This document shows, piece after piece, positions 1 through 6,135 of a stretch of 10,141 bases of DNA. Positions within the stretch are counted from its first letter, which is position 1. Each line of letters opens with the position of its first letter. This stretch comes from UBA3071 sp965369635. Its GTDB lineage: Bacteria; Chloroflexota; Anaerolineae; UBA3071. The notes under the pieces are model-generated. The model made no database searches. It worked only from the letters and a program-made list of their open reading frames with translations, and was not told the DNA's origin. The stretch lies in NCBI GenBank assembly GCA_965369635.1, contig CBDURC010000110.1, forward strand, positions 1-10,141. The letters are read 5' to 3'. The translations under genes and the position numbers were made by a program.

Positions 1-125
1 CAGAGACCGGCGAGGTGTTGGACCGCATGGGCAAGGCTCTGGAGCGGGTGTTCCTAGGCGAACAGACCCCCAAGGACGCCCTCGACCAGGCTGTCAACGA
101 GGTCAACACCGAAGTGTACAAGTAG
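1..125 (+). CDS. C-terminal end of probable ABC sugar-binding protein (partial)
   Basis: An open frame enters from the left edge (first full codon at base 3) and ends at TAG 123-125, giving about 40 residues that finish in LDQAVNEVNTEVYK. A terminal helix with a 'G-x-x-(S/T)-P-x-(D/E)-A-L-D-x-A-x-x-x-(V/I)' pattern (here GEQTPKDALDQAVNEV) is typical of the last helix of family 1 extracellular solute-binding proteins of sugar ABC importers. The two MalF/MalG-type permease genes immediately downstream support the same reading, since binding protein, permease, permease is the usual gene order. The protein would be exported and would capture oligosaccharide outside the membrane. Only the tail is visible, so signal peptide and ligand site cannot be judged. 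The role is inferred mainly from context plus this short motif. Confidence 0.72.
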   Translation, partial: ETGEVLDRMGKALERVFLGEQTPKDALDQAVNEVNTEVYK

Positions 126-137
126 CTTCACATAGCA

Positions 138-173
138 GGTGGGGTCGGGCGCGCCAATGCGTCCGACCCCACC
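138..173 (+). terminator. Strong GC-rich hairpin after the binding-protein gene
   Basis: GGTGGGGTCGG (138-148) and CCGACCCCACC (163-173) are exact reverse complements. Pairing continues inward through 149-152 with 159-162, including one G-T pair, giving about 15 bp around a 6-nt loop. It starts 12 bases after the stop codon. No T-run follows (CTATCTC), so it is not a classic intrinsic terminator. In binding-protein/permease operons such hairpins commonly protect the upstream mRNA or cause partial termination, which gives more binding protein than permease. That role is inferred here. Confidence 0.6.
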
Positions 174-181
174 CTATCTCC

Positions 182-259
182 GCGGCTCTCTCGGAAGCTC
201 GAGCAAAACCTGGAGGGTTACTCCTGCCAGCGTGTACTACCCATCTCCGAGAGAGCTGC
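182..259 (+). promoter_or_regulatory. Long-range inverted repeat upstream of the first permease gene
   Basis: GCTCTCTCGGA (185-195) and TCCGAGAGAGC (246-256) are perfect 11-bp inverted repeats. Three further pairs (182-184 with 257-259, one of them G-T) extend the stem to 14 bp. They enclose a 50-nt loop and end nine bases before the Shine-Dalgarno sequence at 268-275. The element could be a leader-RNA structure tuning permease translation, an mRNA-processing site, or two half-sites for a protein. Nothing in the sequence decides between these. Confidence 0.45.
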
Positions 260-267
260 TGACAGAC

Positions 268-275
268 GGGAGGTG
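268..275 (+). promoter_or_regulatory. Strong Shine-Dalgarno for the first permease
   Basis: GGGAGGTGA begins at 268 and lies five bases before ATG 281, close to an ideal match to the 16S rRNA 3' end. It fixes the start at 281. This is the strongest ribosome binding site seen in the window, and it sits just outside the long-range stem at 182-259. Confidence 0.7.
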
Positions 276-280
276 AACCT

Positions 281-1708
281 ATGTCTGCAACTGAGTCTGT
301 TTCGAGAGGAGACCAGCCTCTCCTGGTAATGCTGACGACCATCTGGCATCTGCTGCTCTCGCTGGCGCTGCTCGGCGGTGCAGTCTGGGTTGGCCTGGGA
401 CGGGTCGAGGCGGTGCAAGGCGTGGCTCGCTGGATTCTCGCCGCGCTGGCTGCGGCGCTGGCGGCCGTGCAACTTCGCTTCCTCCCCCTGCTGTGGCGAC
501 GCCAAAGCTCCGGACGCATCATGTCACTGGCCGTGAACTACATTGGCCTGGGCTACAGCGCCTTGTTCCTGTTCCGCAACGCCACCATGACTTCGGCGCT
601 TGGCCACTCCGTTGAGTCAGCCGAACGACAGGCAGCCGTAGCCTCGGTGCTGCCCGCGGTGATCCTGTTCGGCTTCTTCGCCTGGGCGATGTGGAACCAG
701 CGCACAGCCCAGGTCTTCAACGAGACTATCGCCCAGCGAGAGACACTGACGGCGTATCTTTACATCTCGCCCTACCTGTTCCTGGCTTCGATCTTCACCG
801 TCACCATCGTTGGCTACGCGGTCTGGCTGAGCCTGCATCAATCGGCCATCTTTGACGTGCCCACCTACGTAGGGCTGGCCAACTACGCCGAGACCCTGAA
901 AGACAAGCAGTTCCACCGGGCGCTGTACAACGTGTTGTGGTACGTGGTGTTCGTGGTGAGCCTGCAGACCGGCTTTGCCATCGTGCTGGCCGTGATCCTG
1001 AATGCCAAATTCCGCGGTCGCCAGTTCTTCCGCACGATGTTCTATGCGCCCAGCGTGACCTCGTCCATCGTGATCTCGCTGATCTTCATGTGGCTGTACC
1101 AGAAGACCGGCTTCCTCAACTACTTCTTCACCAAGATCGGTCTGGACAAGCTGTTCCTGGCGGCAGGGATCAAAGCGCAGCCCAACTGGCTCAGAACCGT
1201 CACCGGGCTGATAGAGATCTTCTTGAAGCCTTTTGTGGAGAACCCCAAGGCGCTGTCGTGGTGGCTGCGAGGGCCCAGCATTGCCTGGATGGCCATTATG
1301 GCCATGAATATCTTCACCACCGCGCCCACTTTCATGATCATGTTCCTGGCCGCGCTGCAAGACATCCCCCCGCAACTGTACGAGGCGGCGTCCATCGACG
1401 GCGCGTCAAAGTGGCGCCAGTTCTGGCGCATCACCCTCCCCTTGCTGCGGCCGGTGATCCTGCTGGTGGTGGTGCTGGGCACCATCGGCACTTTCCAGGT
1501 CTTCGACCAGGCGTTCATCATGACCTCCGGGGGGCCGTTGGATACCACGCTGACGCCGGTGCTGCTGATCTACCAGAAGGTGCTGGGCTCCCAACGGACG
1601 GCGCGCGCCGGTTATGCCAGCGCCATGGCCTTCCTGCTGGGTGCCATCATCTTCATCTTCGCCTTCATCCAGCGCCGATTCATCGAGCGCGGGACCGAGC
1701 AGTATTAG
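281..1708 (+). CDS. Sugar ABC transporter permease, MalF type, with long N-terminal membrane extension
   Basis: This 475-residue integral membrane protein is one of the two channel subunits of a CUT1-type oligosaccharide importer. The conserved EAA loop that docks on the ATPase is clear at residues 368-391 (EAASIDGASKWRQFW, then ITLPLLRP). The FGxxxTAP-like segment is represented by MNIFTTAPTFMIMFLAALQ before it, and the QVFDQAFIMTSGGP motif of MalF/UgpA proteins lies around 405-419. Typical Gram-positive-type MalF proteins have about 300 residues. Here about 150 residues with four extra hydrophobic segments (roughly 13-38, 50-66, 82-98, 121-138) precede the usual first helix near 157-185, for about ten membrane segments in all. 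Extra sequence near 303-328 also separates the core helices. The strong Shine-Dalgarno at 268 supports this start. It is followed after 11 bp by its partner permease. Family is certain, sugar unknown. Confidence 0.93.
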   Translation: MSATESVSRGDQPLLVMLTTIWHLLLSLALLGGAVWVGLGRVEAVQGVARWILAALAAALAAVQLRFLPLLWRRQSSGRIMSLAVNYIGLGYSALFLFRNATMTSALGHSVESAERQAAVASVLPAVILFGFFAWAMWNQRTAQVFNETIAQRETLTAYLYISPYLFLASIFTVTIVGYAVWLSLHQSAIFDVPTYVGLANYAETLKDKQFHRALYNVLWYVVFVVSLQTGFAIVLAVILNAKFRGRQFFRTMFYAPSVTSSIVISLIFMWLYQKTGFLNYFFTKIGLDKLFLAAGIKAQPNWLRTVTGLIEIFLKPFVENPKALSWWLRGPSIAWMAIMAMNIFTTAPTFMIMFLAALQDIPPQLYEAASIDGASKWRQFWRITLPLLRPVILLVVVLGTIGTFQVFDQAFIMTSGGPLDTTLTPVLLIYQKVLGSQRTARAGYASAMAFLLGAIIFIFAFIQRRFIERGTEQY

Positions 1709-1719
1709 GAGGGAGCAAG

Positions 1720-2637
1720 ATGGCTGTGACAGAGACAACGACAACCGCTGCGGCGCGCTCCAGGGTAAAGCGTCCGCTGGCCAGGCGTTTCATCGGCCCC
1801 ATCTTCCGCTACCTGGTTCTTACCGGGATTGGCCTGGCGTTCCTGACGCCGTTCATCCTGGCGTTCTTTGGCGGCTTTAAGACGAATCGGGAGATCCTTT
1901 CTTACCCGCCCAGGCTGTTCCCAGAGGTGTGGCACTTTGACAACTGGGTGCGGGTGTTCCAGTCGGGCAGCACGGCGTGCGAGGGCCTGCTGGGGGGTTA
2001 CTGCTTCCCCTATTGGCTCTGGAACAGCGTCTGGCTGGCGGTGGTCCGGGTGCTGACCCGAACCACCCTGGCCGTGTTCGCTGGCTACGCCTTCGCCCGC
2101 ATGCGCTTCCCAGGCAAAGAGGTCATCTTCGCCCTGATGCTGGGCACGATGATGATCCCCGGCGCCGTGACGATGATCCCGGGGTACGTGCTGATCGTCA
2201 AGTACCTGGGATGGGGCAACTCCTACTGGGCCCTGCTCGTCCCCGGCGCCGTGGAGGTATTTGGCATCTTTCTGATGACGCAGTTCCTCAAAGCTGTGCC
2301 CAAGGAACTGGAGGAATCGGCGTTCATAGACGGTGCCAGCCGCTTCACGATCGTGAAGGACGTGGTAGTGCCGCTGGCAATGCCGGCGGTGCTGACCTTG
2401 GCCATCCTGGCCTTCCAGGCCTCTTGGAATGAGTTCCTGACGCCGCTGCTGTACCTGAACACGCAGCCCAAGTTCACCCTGCCGGTGGGGTTACAGTTCT
2501 TCCGGCAGCAGTTCCGGGAGGACTGGAACCTGATCCTCGTGGGGTCCATGTTCAACGCCATCCCGGTGCTGGTCATCTTCTTCTTCTTCCAAAGGTACTT
2601 CATCGAGGGCGTCAGCTACTCCGGGTTGAAGGGATGA
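1720..2637 (+). CDS. Sugar ABC transporter permease, MalG type
   Basis: This 305-residue membrane protein is the second channel subunit of the importer and would pair with the 281-1708 product. The EAA loop is at residues 198-222 (EESAFIDGASRFTIVKDV, then VVPLAMP). ASWNEFLTPLLYL (234-246) and the ending FFQRYFIEGVSYSGLKG are hallmarks of MalG/UgpE proteins. About six hydrophobic segments are visible, and the length matches the family. The start ATG 1720 is preceded by AGGAGGGAG (1707-1715), which overlaps the stop of the upstream permease, so translation is probably coupled. A longer in-frame opening back to 937 is only a shadow of the first permease. A small oddity is a cysteine pair (C87, C95) in the first extracytoplasmic loop. 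No ATPase gene follows, so the energising subunit must be encoded elsewhere. Confidence 0.94.
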   Translation: MAVTETTTTAAARSRVKRPLARRFIGPIFRYLVLTGIGLAFLTPFILAFFGGFKTNREILSYPPRLFPEVWHFDNWVRVFQSGSTACEGLLGGYCFPYWLWNSVWLAVVRVLTRTTLAVFAGYAFARMRFPGKEVIFALMLGTMMIPGAVTMIPGYVLIVKYLGWGNSYWALLVPGAVEVFGIFLMTQFLKAVPKELEESAFIDGASRFTIVKDVVVPLAMPAVLTLAILAFQASWNEFLTPLLYLNTQPKFTLPVGLQFFRQQFREDWNLILVGSMFNAIPVLVIFFFFQRYFIEGVSYSGLKG

Positions 2638-2740
2638 TGGCGAGCCCCGCCCCAAGCGGGGCGAGCCCTCCGGCATACCACCAGCCTGGGGGGGGACATC
2701 GACGGCGTCAGTTGAGCCAGGTTGAGAGGATGGTCAACAC
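2638..2740 (+). other. Intergenic gap between permease and DUF624 gene
   Basis: This 103-bp stretch holds the palindrome at 2644-2662, a run of eight G at 2688-2695 and a modest GAGAGGA Shine-Dalgarno at 2724-2730, ten bases before ATG 2741. No T-rich tract follows the palindrome and no clear promoter hexamers were found, so read-through from the permease genes is plausible. Confidence 0.5.
2644..2662. repeat. 19-nt GC-rich palindrome, copy 1
   Basis: GCCCCGC and GCGGGGC form perfect 7-bp arms around CCCAA. The whole 19-nt unit recurs as an exact reverse complement at 3563-3581 and with one mismatch at 6079-6097. This copy is intergenic, seven bases after the MalG-type stop, and is bracketed by the direct repeat GGCGAGCCC (2639-2647 and 2660-2668). 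As RNA it would form a hairpin between the permease and DUF624 messages. Without a following T-run it is more likely a stabiliser or partial attenuator than a full terminator. Confidence 0.6.
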
Positions 2741-3343
2741 ATGTCAGATGGGCTGGCCGTTCTGAAGAGCGCCTTTGCCCGCTGGTGGGCCGAGCTTATC
2801 ACGTTGGCCTTCCTCAACGTGATCTGGCTAGGGTGCCAGTTGGTAATCATCCCCGGCCCGCCGGCCACAGCGACGATGTACGCTGCGGCCCGGCGGTTGG
2901 CCGAGGGCGAGTACCTCTTTGCAGGCGATGTGTGGTCCGACTTCAGGAGCGTGTTCTGGCGGGCCTGGCAGTGGGGCCTGGCCAACCTGGTTGTAGTGGG
3001 CATCGCTCTCGGCAACTTCTACGCCTACCGGGGCCTTTCTGGCCTGGGCTGGGGGCTGCTGAAGCTGCTGTGGGGCGCTGTCTTGCTGTGCTGGCTGCTG
3101 GTTCAGGTCTTCTACTGGCCCTTCTTCTACGAACAGGAGGACCGTTCCTTCCGCACCACCCTGGCTAACTCGGCCAAAATGCTGCTGCTGAACCCAGGCT
3201 TGGGCCTGTTCATCGGCTTGCTCAGCCTGACACTGGCAGTGGCCGGCGTACTGCTCGGTCTCCCGCTCGGAGTGGCGCTGATGGTCTGGCTAGCGCTGAT
3301 CGGCACCTACGCCGTGCGCGACCGGCTGGCCGCGTACCGTTAG
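2741..3343 (+). CDS. DUF624 (YesL-like) membrane protein
   Basis: This 200-residue membrane protein has about five hydrophobic segments (roughly 17-37, 77-93, 103-127, 151-170, 170-188). The N-terminal region reads as the DUF624 signature: a first helix, then IIPGPPATATMYAAARRLAEGE (starting at 36) and a downstream aromatic FRSVFWRAW segment. Length near 200 is usual for the family. Members, including Bacillus subtilis YesL, are habitually encoded beside sugar ABC importers and glycan-degrading enzymes, but their biochemical role is not established. An accessory role in importer assembly or regulation is conjecture. ATG 2741 has a modest Shine-Dalgarno (GAGAGGA, 2724-2730). It lies 103 bp after the permease and 72 bp before the lipoprotein start, consistent with one transcription unit. 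Confidence 0.82.
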   Translation: MSDGLAVLKSAFARWWAELITLAFLNVIWLGCQLVIIPGPPATATMYAAARRLAEGEYLFAGDVWSDFRSVFWRAWQWGLANLVVVGIALGNFYAYRGLSGLGWGLLKLLWGAVLLCWLLVQVFYWPFFYEQEDRSFRTTLANSAKMLLLNPGLGLFIGLLSLTLAVAGVLLGLPLGVALMVWLALIGTYAVRDRLAAYR

Positions 3344-3415
3344 TAGCGCCGTGGACAGAGGCCATAGATGGGGCAGACACATTTATCGGTCCGCAATGAG
3401 GAGCGAACAAGAAGG

Positions 3416-5863
3416 ATGAAGCGTGCTTGCAAGATGCGCCTGCACCCGGCATGGCCGGCCGGCAGGAATGGTGGAGGCTTGCCCCAGGCAGTAGCCGTTG
3501 CCCTGCTATGCCTGACGCTGGCAGCCTGCGCCCGCCCGACGCCCTCGCCAACGGCCACCCTGGCCCCGCTTGGGGCGGGGCTGGCCGCTCTTCCCCTCCC
3601 CTCTCCGACTCCCGTTCCCACGAGCCTGCCCACTCCTGTTTCCACGGAGAAAGCCATGCCCACCTCTACAGAAGCAGCCGACATCTGGGCCGACGTGCCC
3701 CATACCTCCCTCGGCCCCCGTTACCAGCACCACGTGGCAGCCACGACGTCAGCAGATGTCAAACCGGAGATCGGGCCGGGCCTCCAGTTTCGCCTGACCA
3801 GCGGCCCCTACACCTTGGCCTTCGCCGACCACACCATGACGATCACTCCTGGCGCAGAGGCCCAGGCAGGTCTCGATCTGTCGCCGTTGGGCCGGGGCGA
3901 ACTGGCACTGCTGCCCCACGTCCAGCGGGTGACGAGTGCCAGGCCTGGGGAGGTATTACTGACCGGCGACGCCGGTTGGGCCGCGTTCCGCCTGCGGCTG
4001 CGCGCCCCTGGACCGCCGGGCCTCTTCCACTATCGCCTGGACCTGATCCGGCACGGGGACCCGCCCTCCGGCCAAGTCGAGCCGGAATGGCGCTTCGTGA
4101 ACCTGGCGACCGGCGAGGAAGTCAGCGGCCACCTGACCTTCTACGCCGCGCCAGCGCCGCTGGCTGCCCCGATCCTCTATGGCTACAGTCGAGGCCTGGA
4201 CGGCACCCTGCTCTACTGGCTGGACCTCAGCGAGCTGAACCCCTTCATGCAGGAGACGCACTACACCCCCTCGGCCACTCCGAGTCGTCGGGGCCATACG
4301 CTGGGGCACAATCTGAGTGTCACCGACCTGCGCGCTCTGCCGGTAGGCCAGGCGGTGCCGATCTACGACAGCTACATCTATCTGGCCCCGGGTGAGCCCG
4401 ATGGCGAGGTGGCCATGTTCCGGCGCTACCTGGACCAGGCCAGTGCCATCTACGATCTGATCGCCGTGCCAGAGGACCCGCTGCCAGACTGGGCCAACCT
4501 CGGACGCCGCACGCTGGCCGACCTGGAGGACCCCGACACCTGGGTCGAGCTCGACGGCCAGCGCTACTGGCGCGCCTATGTCGGCGACACCCGCCAGTCG
4601 GCCGAGTTGATCAGCCAGTTGGACGTAGGGCTGGCAGCGGCACGGTACGCAGTTCGCTACGGGGAGGGGGCAGAACTGGCAGCGGAGATCAGCCGTGGGC
4701 TCCCCAACTTCTACAACCCCAGTTTCGAGATGGTGCAGAACTCTGGTCCCCTCTCTGTGACCGGGGATCAACGGCGGGGTGATACCTGGTACGAGCTGGG
4801 GCACGCGCTCAAACTGGCCGAGTGGGGGTTGCTGGGGAACGAGATCGCCCGGCAACTTGCCCTGGACAGCGCTGACGCCTGGATGGACTATGCCCACGCC
4901 GTGGAGTACGAATTCCACCTATTCTACAACTTTCCCGACCCAGCCGCGCCGGAAAGGGCCTGGAAGGGCACCGGCCGCGAACCGGACTGCGCCGGTGGCT
5001 ATGCCTACTACATGCTGCTGCTGCACGAGCTGACAGGGGAGGCTAGCTATCTAGAGGAAGCGAAAGCGGCCATCGAGCACCTGAGCGGCCACGGTTTCGG
5101 CCTGGCCTACGAAACCCACATCACCGCCCAGGCCGCGGCCGCGGCGGCCCGGCTGTGGCAGCTCACCGGCGACGCGGCGTACCTGGAGCTGAGCTACGGC
5201 CCGGTTGCCAACCTGGTGCGCCTGAGCTGGCTGTACGAGGTGGACTACGGCCCGGCGGCCGGCGCTCGCACCTTCTTCGGCCTGACGCCCACCCAGCGGG
5301 CAGCGGTGATCACCCCCAAAGAGCAATACGAGGCCTGGATCTACCTGACCGAATACCTGCGCCGCGCCCACGGCCAGATCGCCCCTTCGGCGGAGAAGCT
5401 GGTCGCCGAATTCTGCAAACACACCCTGTTGACGCTGCCCTACGCCTTCCCGCCTCTGCTGCCCGAAGGCGTGACCACCGTCCACCCGGCGGCCTACGAG
5501 ACAGTGAGTCGCAACCGGCTCGACCTCTACATCCCCCTGGAGGACCTGCGGGACGGATGGAGCGAGTGGGGTGTTATCGGCCAGGAAGTGTACGGCGCGG
5601 GCATGGCCCCGACCCTGGCAGCCCTGGCCTACGTGGAGGTCGCACCGGACGTGGTGGTCTACAGCGGCTATCCCCTGGTAGAGGTCGAGGGGACAAAGGT
5701 AACCTTTGCCGGCGTGCCCGGCACTTACGCGCCGGTGGCCGTGGTCGGCGCTAGCGACGTGCTGGACTCTGCCGGGAATCCCGTAGACACGGAAGCGTGC
5801 GGGACCGCCCTCTGCTTCCAGGCTGAAGGTGGGGGCGCTTATGGATTTGCAATATCCCCGTAG
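3416..5863 (+). CDS. Large lipoprotein of unrecognised family, possibly glycan-active
   Basis: From ATG 3416 this gives 815 residues. The N-terminus is a lipoprotein signal: basic start (MKRACKMR), hydrophobic core (AVAVALLCLTL) and lipobox LAAC with Cys38 as lipid site. A Pro/Thr/Ser-rich spacer runs to about residue 85, as in many Chloroflexota surface lipoproteins. Residues roughly 100-400 look beta-rich. About 455-670 reads as amphipathic helical hairpins (WYELGHALKLAEWG, YAYYMLLLHELTGEASYL, AAAAARLWQLTGDAAYLELS), suggesting an (alpha/alpha) toroid as in several glycoside hydrolases and polysaccharide lyases. A small beta-rich tail carries a cysteine pair (C795, C800). I do not recognise the family, and a catalytic role is inference from fold impression and context. 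An upstream in-frame ATG at 3368 would add 16 residues, but those codons (TTA, CGA, ACA, AGA, AGG) are unlike the gene and would precede the signal peptide. GAGGAG at 3398-3403 favours 3416. Confidence 0.8.
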   Translation: MKRACKMRLHPAWPAGRNGGGLPQAVAVALLCLTLAACARPTPSPTATLAPLGAGLAALPLPSPTPVPTSLPTPVSTEKAMPTSTEAADIWADVPHTSLGPRYQHHVAATTSADVKPEIGPGLQFRLTSGPYTLAFADHTMTITPGAEAQAGLDLSPLGRGELALLPHVQRVTSARPGEVLLTGDAGWAAFRLRLRAPGPPGLFHYRLDLIRHGDPPSGQVEPEWRFVNLATGEEVSGHLTFYAAPAPLAAPILYGYSRGLDGTLLYWLDLSELNPFMQETHYTPSATPSRRGHTLGHNLSVTDLRALPVGQAVPIYDSYIYLAPGEPDGEVAMFRRYLDQASAIYDLIAVPEDPLPDWANLGRRTLADLEDPDTWVELDGQRYWRAYVGDTRQSAELISQLDVGLAAARYAVRYGEGAELAAEISRGLPNFYNPSFEMVQNSGPLSVTGDQRRGDTWYELGHALKLAEWGLLGNEIARQLALDSADAWMDYAHAVEYEFHLFYNFPDPAAPERAWKGTGREPDCAGGYAYYMLLLHELTGEASYLEEAKAAIEHLSGHGFGLAYETHITAQAAAAAARLWQLTGDAAYLELSYGPVANLVRLSWLYEVDYGPAAGARTFFGLTPTQRAAVITPKEQYEAWIYLTEYLRRAHGQIAPSAEKLVAEFCKHTLLTLPYAFPPLLPEGVTTVHPAAYETVSRNRLDLYIPLEDLRDGWSEWGVIGQEVYGAGMAPTLAALAYVEVAPDVVVYSGYPLVEVEGTKVTFAGVPGTYAPVAVVGASDVLDSAGNPVDTEACGTALCFQAEGGGAYGFAISP
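3563..3581. repeat. 19-nt GC-rich palindrome, copy 2 (inverted, inside lipoprotein gene)
   Basis: GCCCCGCTTGGGGCGGGGC is the exact reverse complement of the copy at 2644-2662. It lies in the part of the lipoprotein gene that encodes the Pro-rich spacer just after the lipid-attached cysteine. It reads as APLGAG, so it is tolerated in frame. It is followed by TGGCCG, as is copy 3. Confidence 0.6.
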
Positions 5864-5943
5864 CCTGAGGGCCTCCAGTAAGGTTGGATGTCAAGTAATT
5901 GCACCGCTCACATTGCAGTCGAAGGAGTGAAGAAGAGTTGATT
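5864..5943 (+). other. AT-richer leader before the small membrane frame
   Basis: These 80 bp are visibly less GC-rich than the flanking genes. They hold a good Shine-Dalgarno-like AAGGAGTGA (5922-5930), whose core ends 16 bases before ATG 5944, and a purine-rich GAAGAAGAG (5929-5937) six bases before it. A direct repeat of ATTGCA (5898-5903 and 5912-5917) is present. No convincing -35/-10 pair and no terminator hairpin were found. Confidence 0.35.
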
Positions 5944-6135
5944 ATGTAAAAACGAGGGTTTCACCGTTGGGCCTGGCTGGTCGTGTTCCTGCTCAGCACC
6001 CTGCTCTTCGCGCCCTGGGGGATCATCACCGTTGTCTTCTTGGCACTGCTGGGCAACCACGCCGTCTTGAACCGACCGGCTCCGCCCCAAGCGGGGCTGG
6101 CCGTCCACCGTGCCGCTCAGAAAGAGTTAGCATGA
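5944..6135 (+). pseudogene. Short two-helix membrane protein frame, start codon followed directly by TAA
   Basis: The frame ATG (5944) TAA (5947) AAA CGA GGG continues without further stops to TGA 6133-6135. The product after the stop begins KRGFHRWAW. It has a hydrophobic hairpin (WLVVFLLSTLLFAPWG and IITVVFLALLG, turn at PWG), then a short Pro-rich tail. Basic residues before helix one and the hydrophobic hairpin look like a genuine small membrane protein of about 62 residues. Its stop overlaps the next ATG as ATGA, the usual sign of translational coupling. A single base change in codon 2 (AAA to TAA) would explain the defect, leaving a normal MKKRG start. Alternatives are a later start such as GTG 5983, a sequencing error, or no gene. 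The tail contains palindrome copy 3. No family was recognised. Confidence 0.5.
6079..6097. repeat. 19-nt GC-rich palindrome, copy 3
   Basis: GCTCCGCCCCAAGCGGGGC differs from copy 1 by one base (T at position 3) and has the same orientation. It falls in the Pro-rich tail of the small membrane frame, 35 bases before the start of the membrane-hydrolase gene. In RNA the hairpin would sit just upstream of that ribosome binding region. Confidence 0.58.

Noticed and set aside
617..1375. Minus-strand open frame of 252 codons opposite the first permease
   Set aside because: The composition (His, Gly, Gln, Asp repeats) is the usual antisense shadow of membrane-protein codons. The plus-strand permease is unambiguous.
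937..1719. Upstream extension of the MalG-type permease frame
   Set aside because: The extra 261 residues overlap the first permease out of frame and are low-complexity. ATG 1720 has a strong Shine-Dalgarno.
2644..2662. Palindrome as a rho-independent terminator for the permease genes
   Set aside because: No T-run follows, and the same unit occurs inside two reading frames, which argues against a dedicated terminator.
3427..4395. Plus-strand open frame of 322 codons overlapping the lipoprotein gene
   Set aside because: It is an Arg/Pro/Ala-rich alternative frame. The lipobox and ordered domains belong to the other frame.
3956..4918. Minus-strand open frame of 320 codons
   Set aside because: It is a shadow of the lipoprotein gene, with no ribosome binding site or family resemblance.
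5864..5943. Sigma-70-type promoter or LacI-type operator before the small membrane frame
   Set aside because: No acceptable -35/-10 pair with correct spacing and no symmetric operator could be found. The ATTGCA direct repeat alone is too weak.
5947..5949. TAA read through by recoding
   Set aside because: No recoding signal was seen, and every other gene here ends normally at standard stops. A point mutation or later start is simpler.
5967..6131. TTG 5967 as start of the membrane-hydrolase
   Set aside because: The added 55 residues are a shifted reading of the small membrane frame, and ATG 6132 gives a normal start coupled by ATGA.
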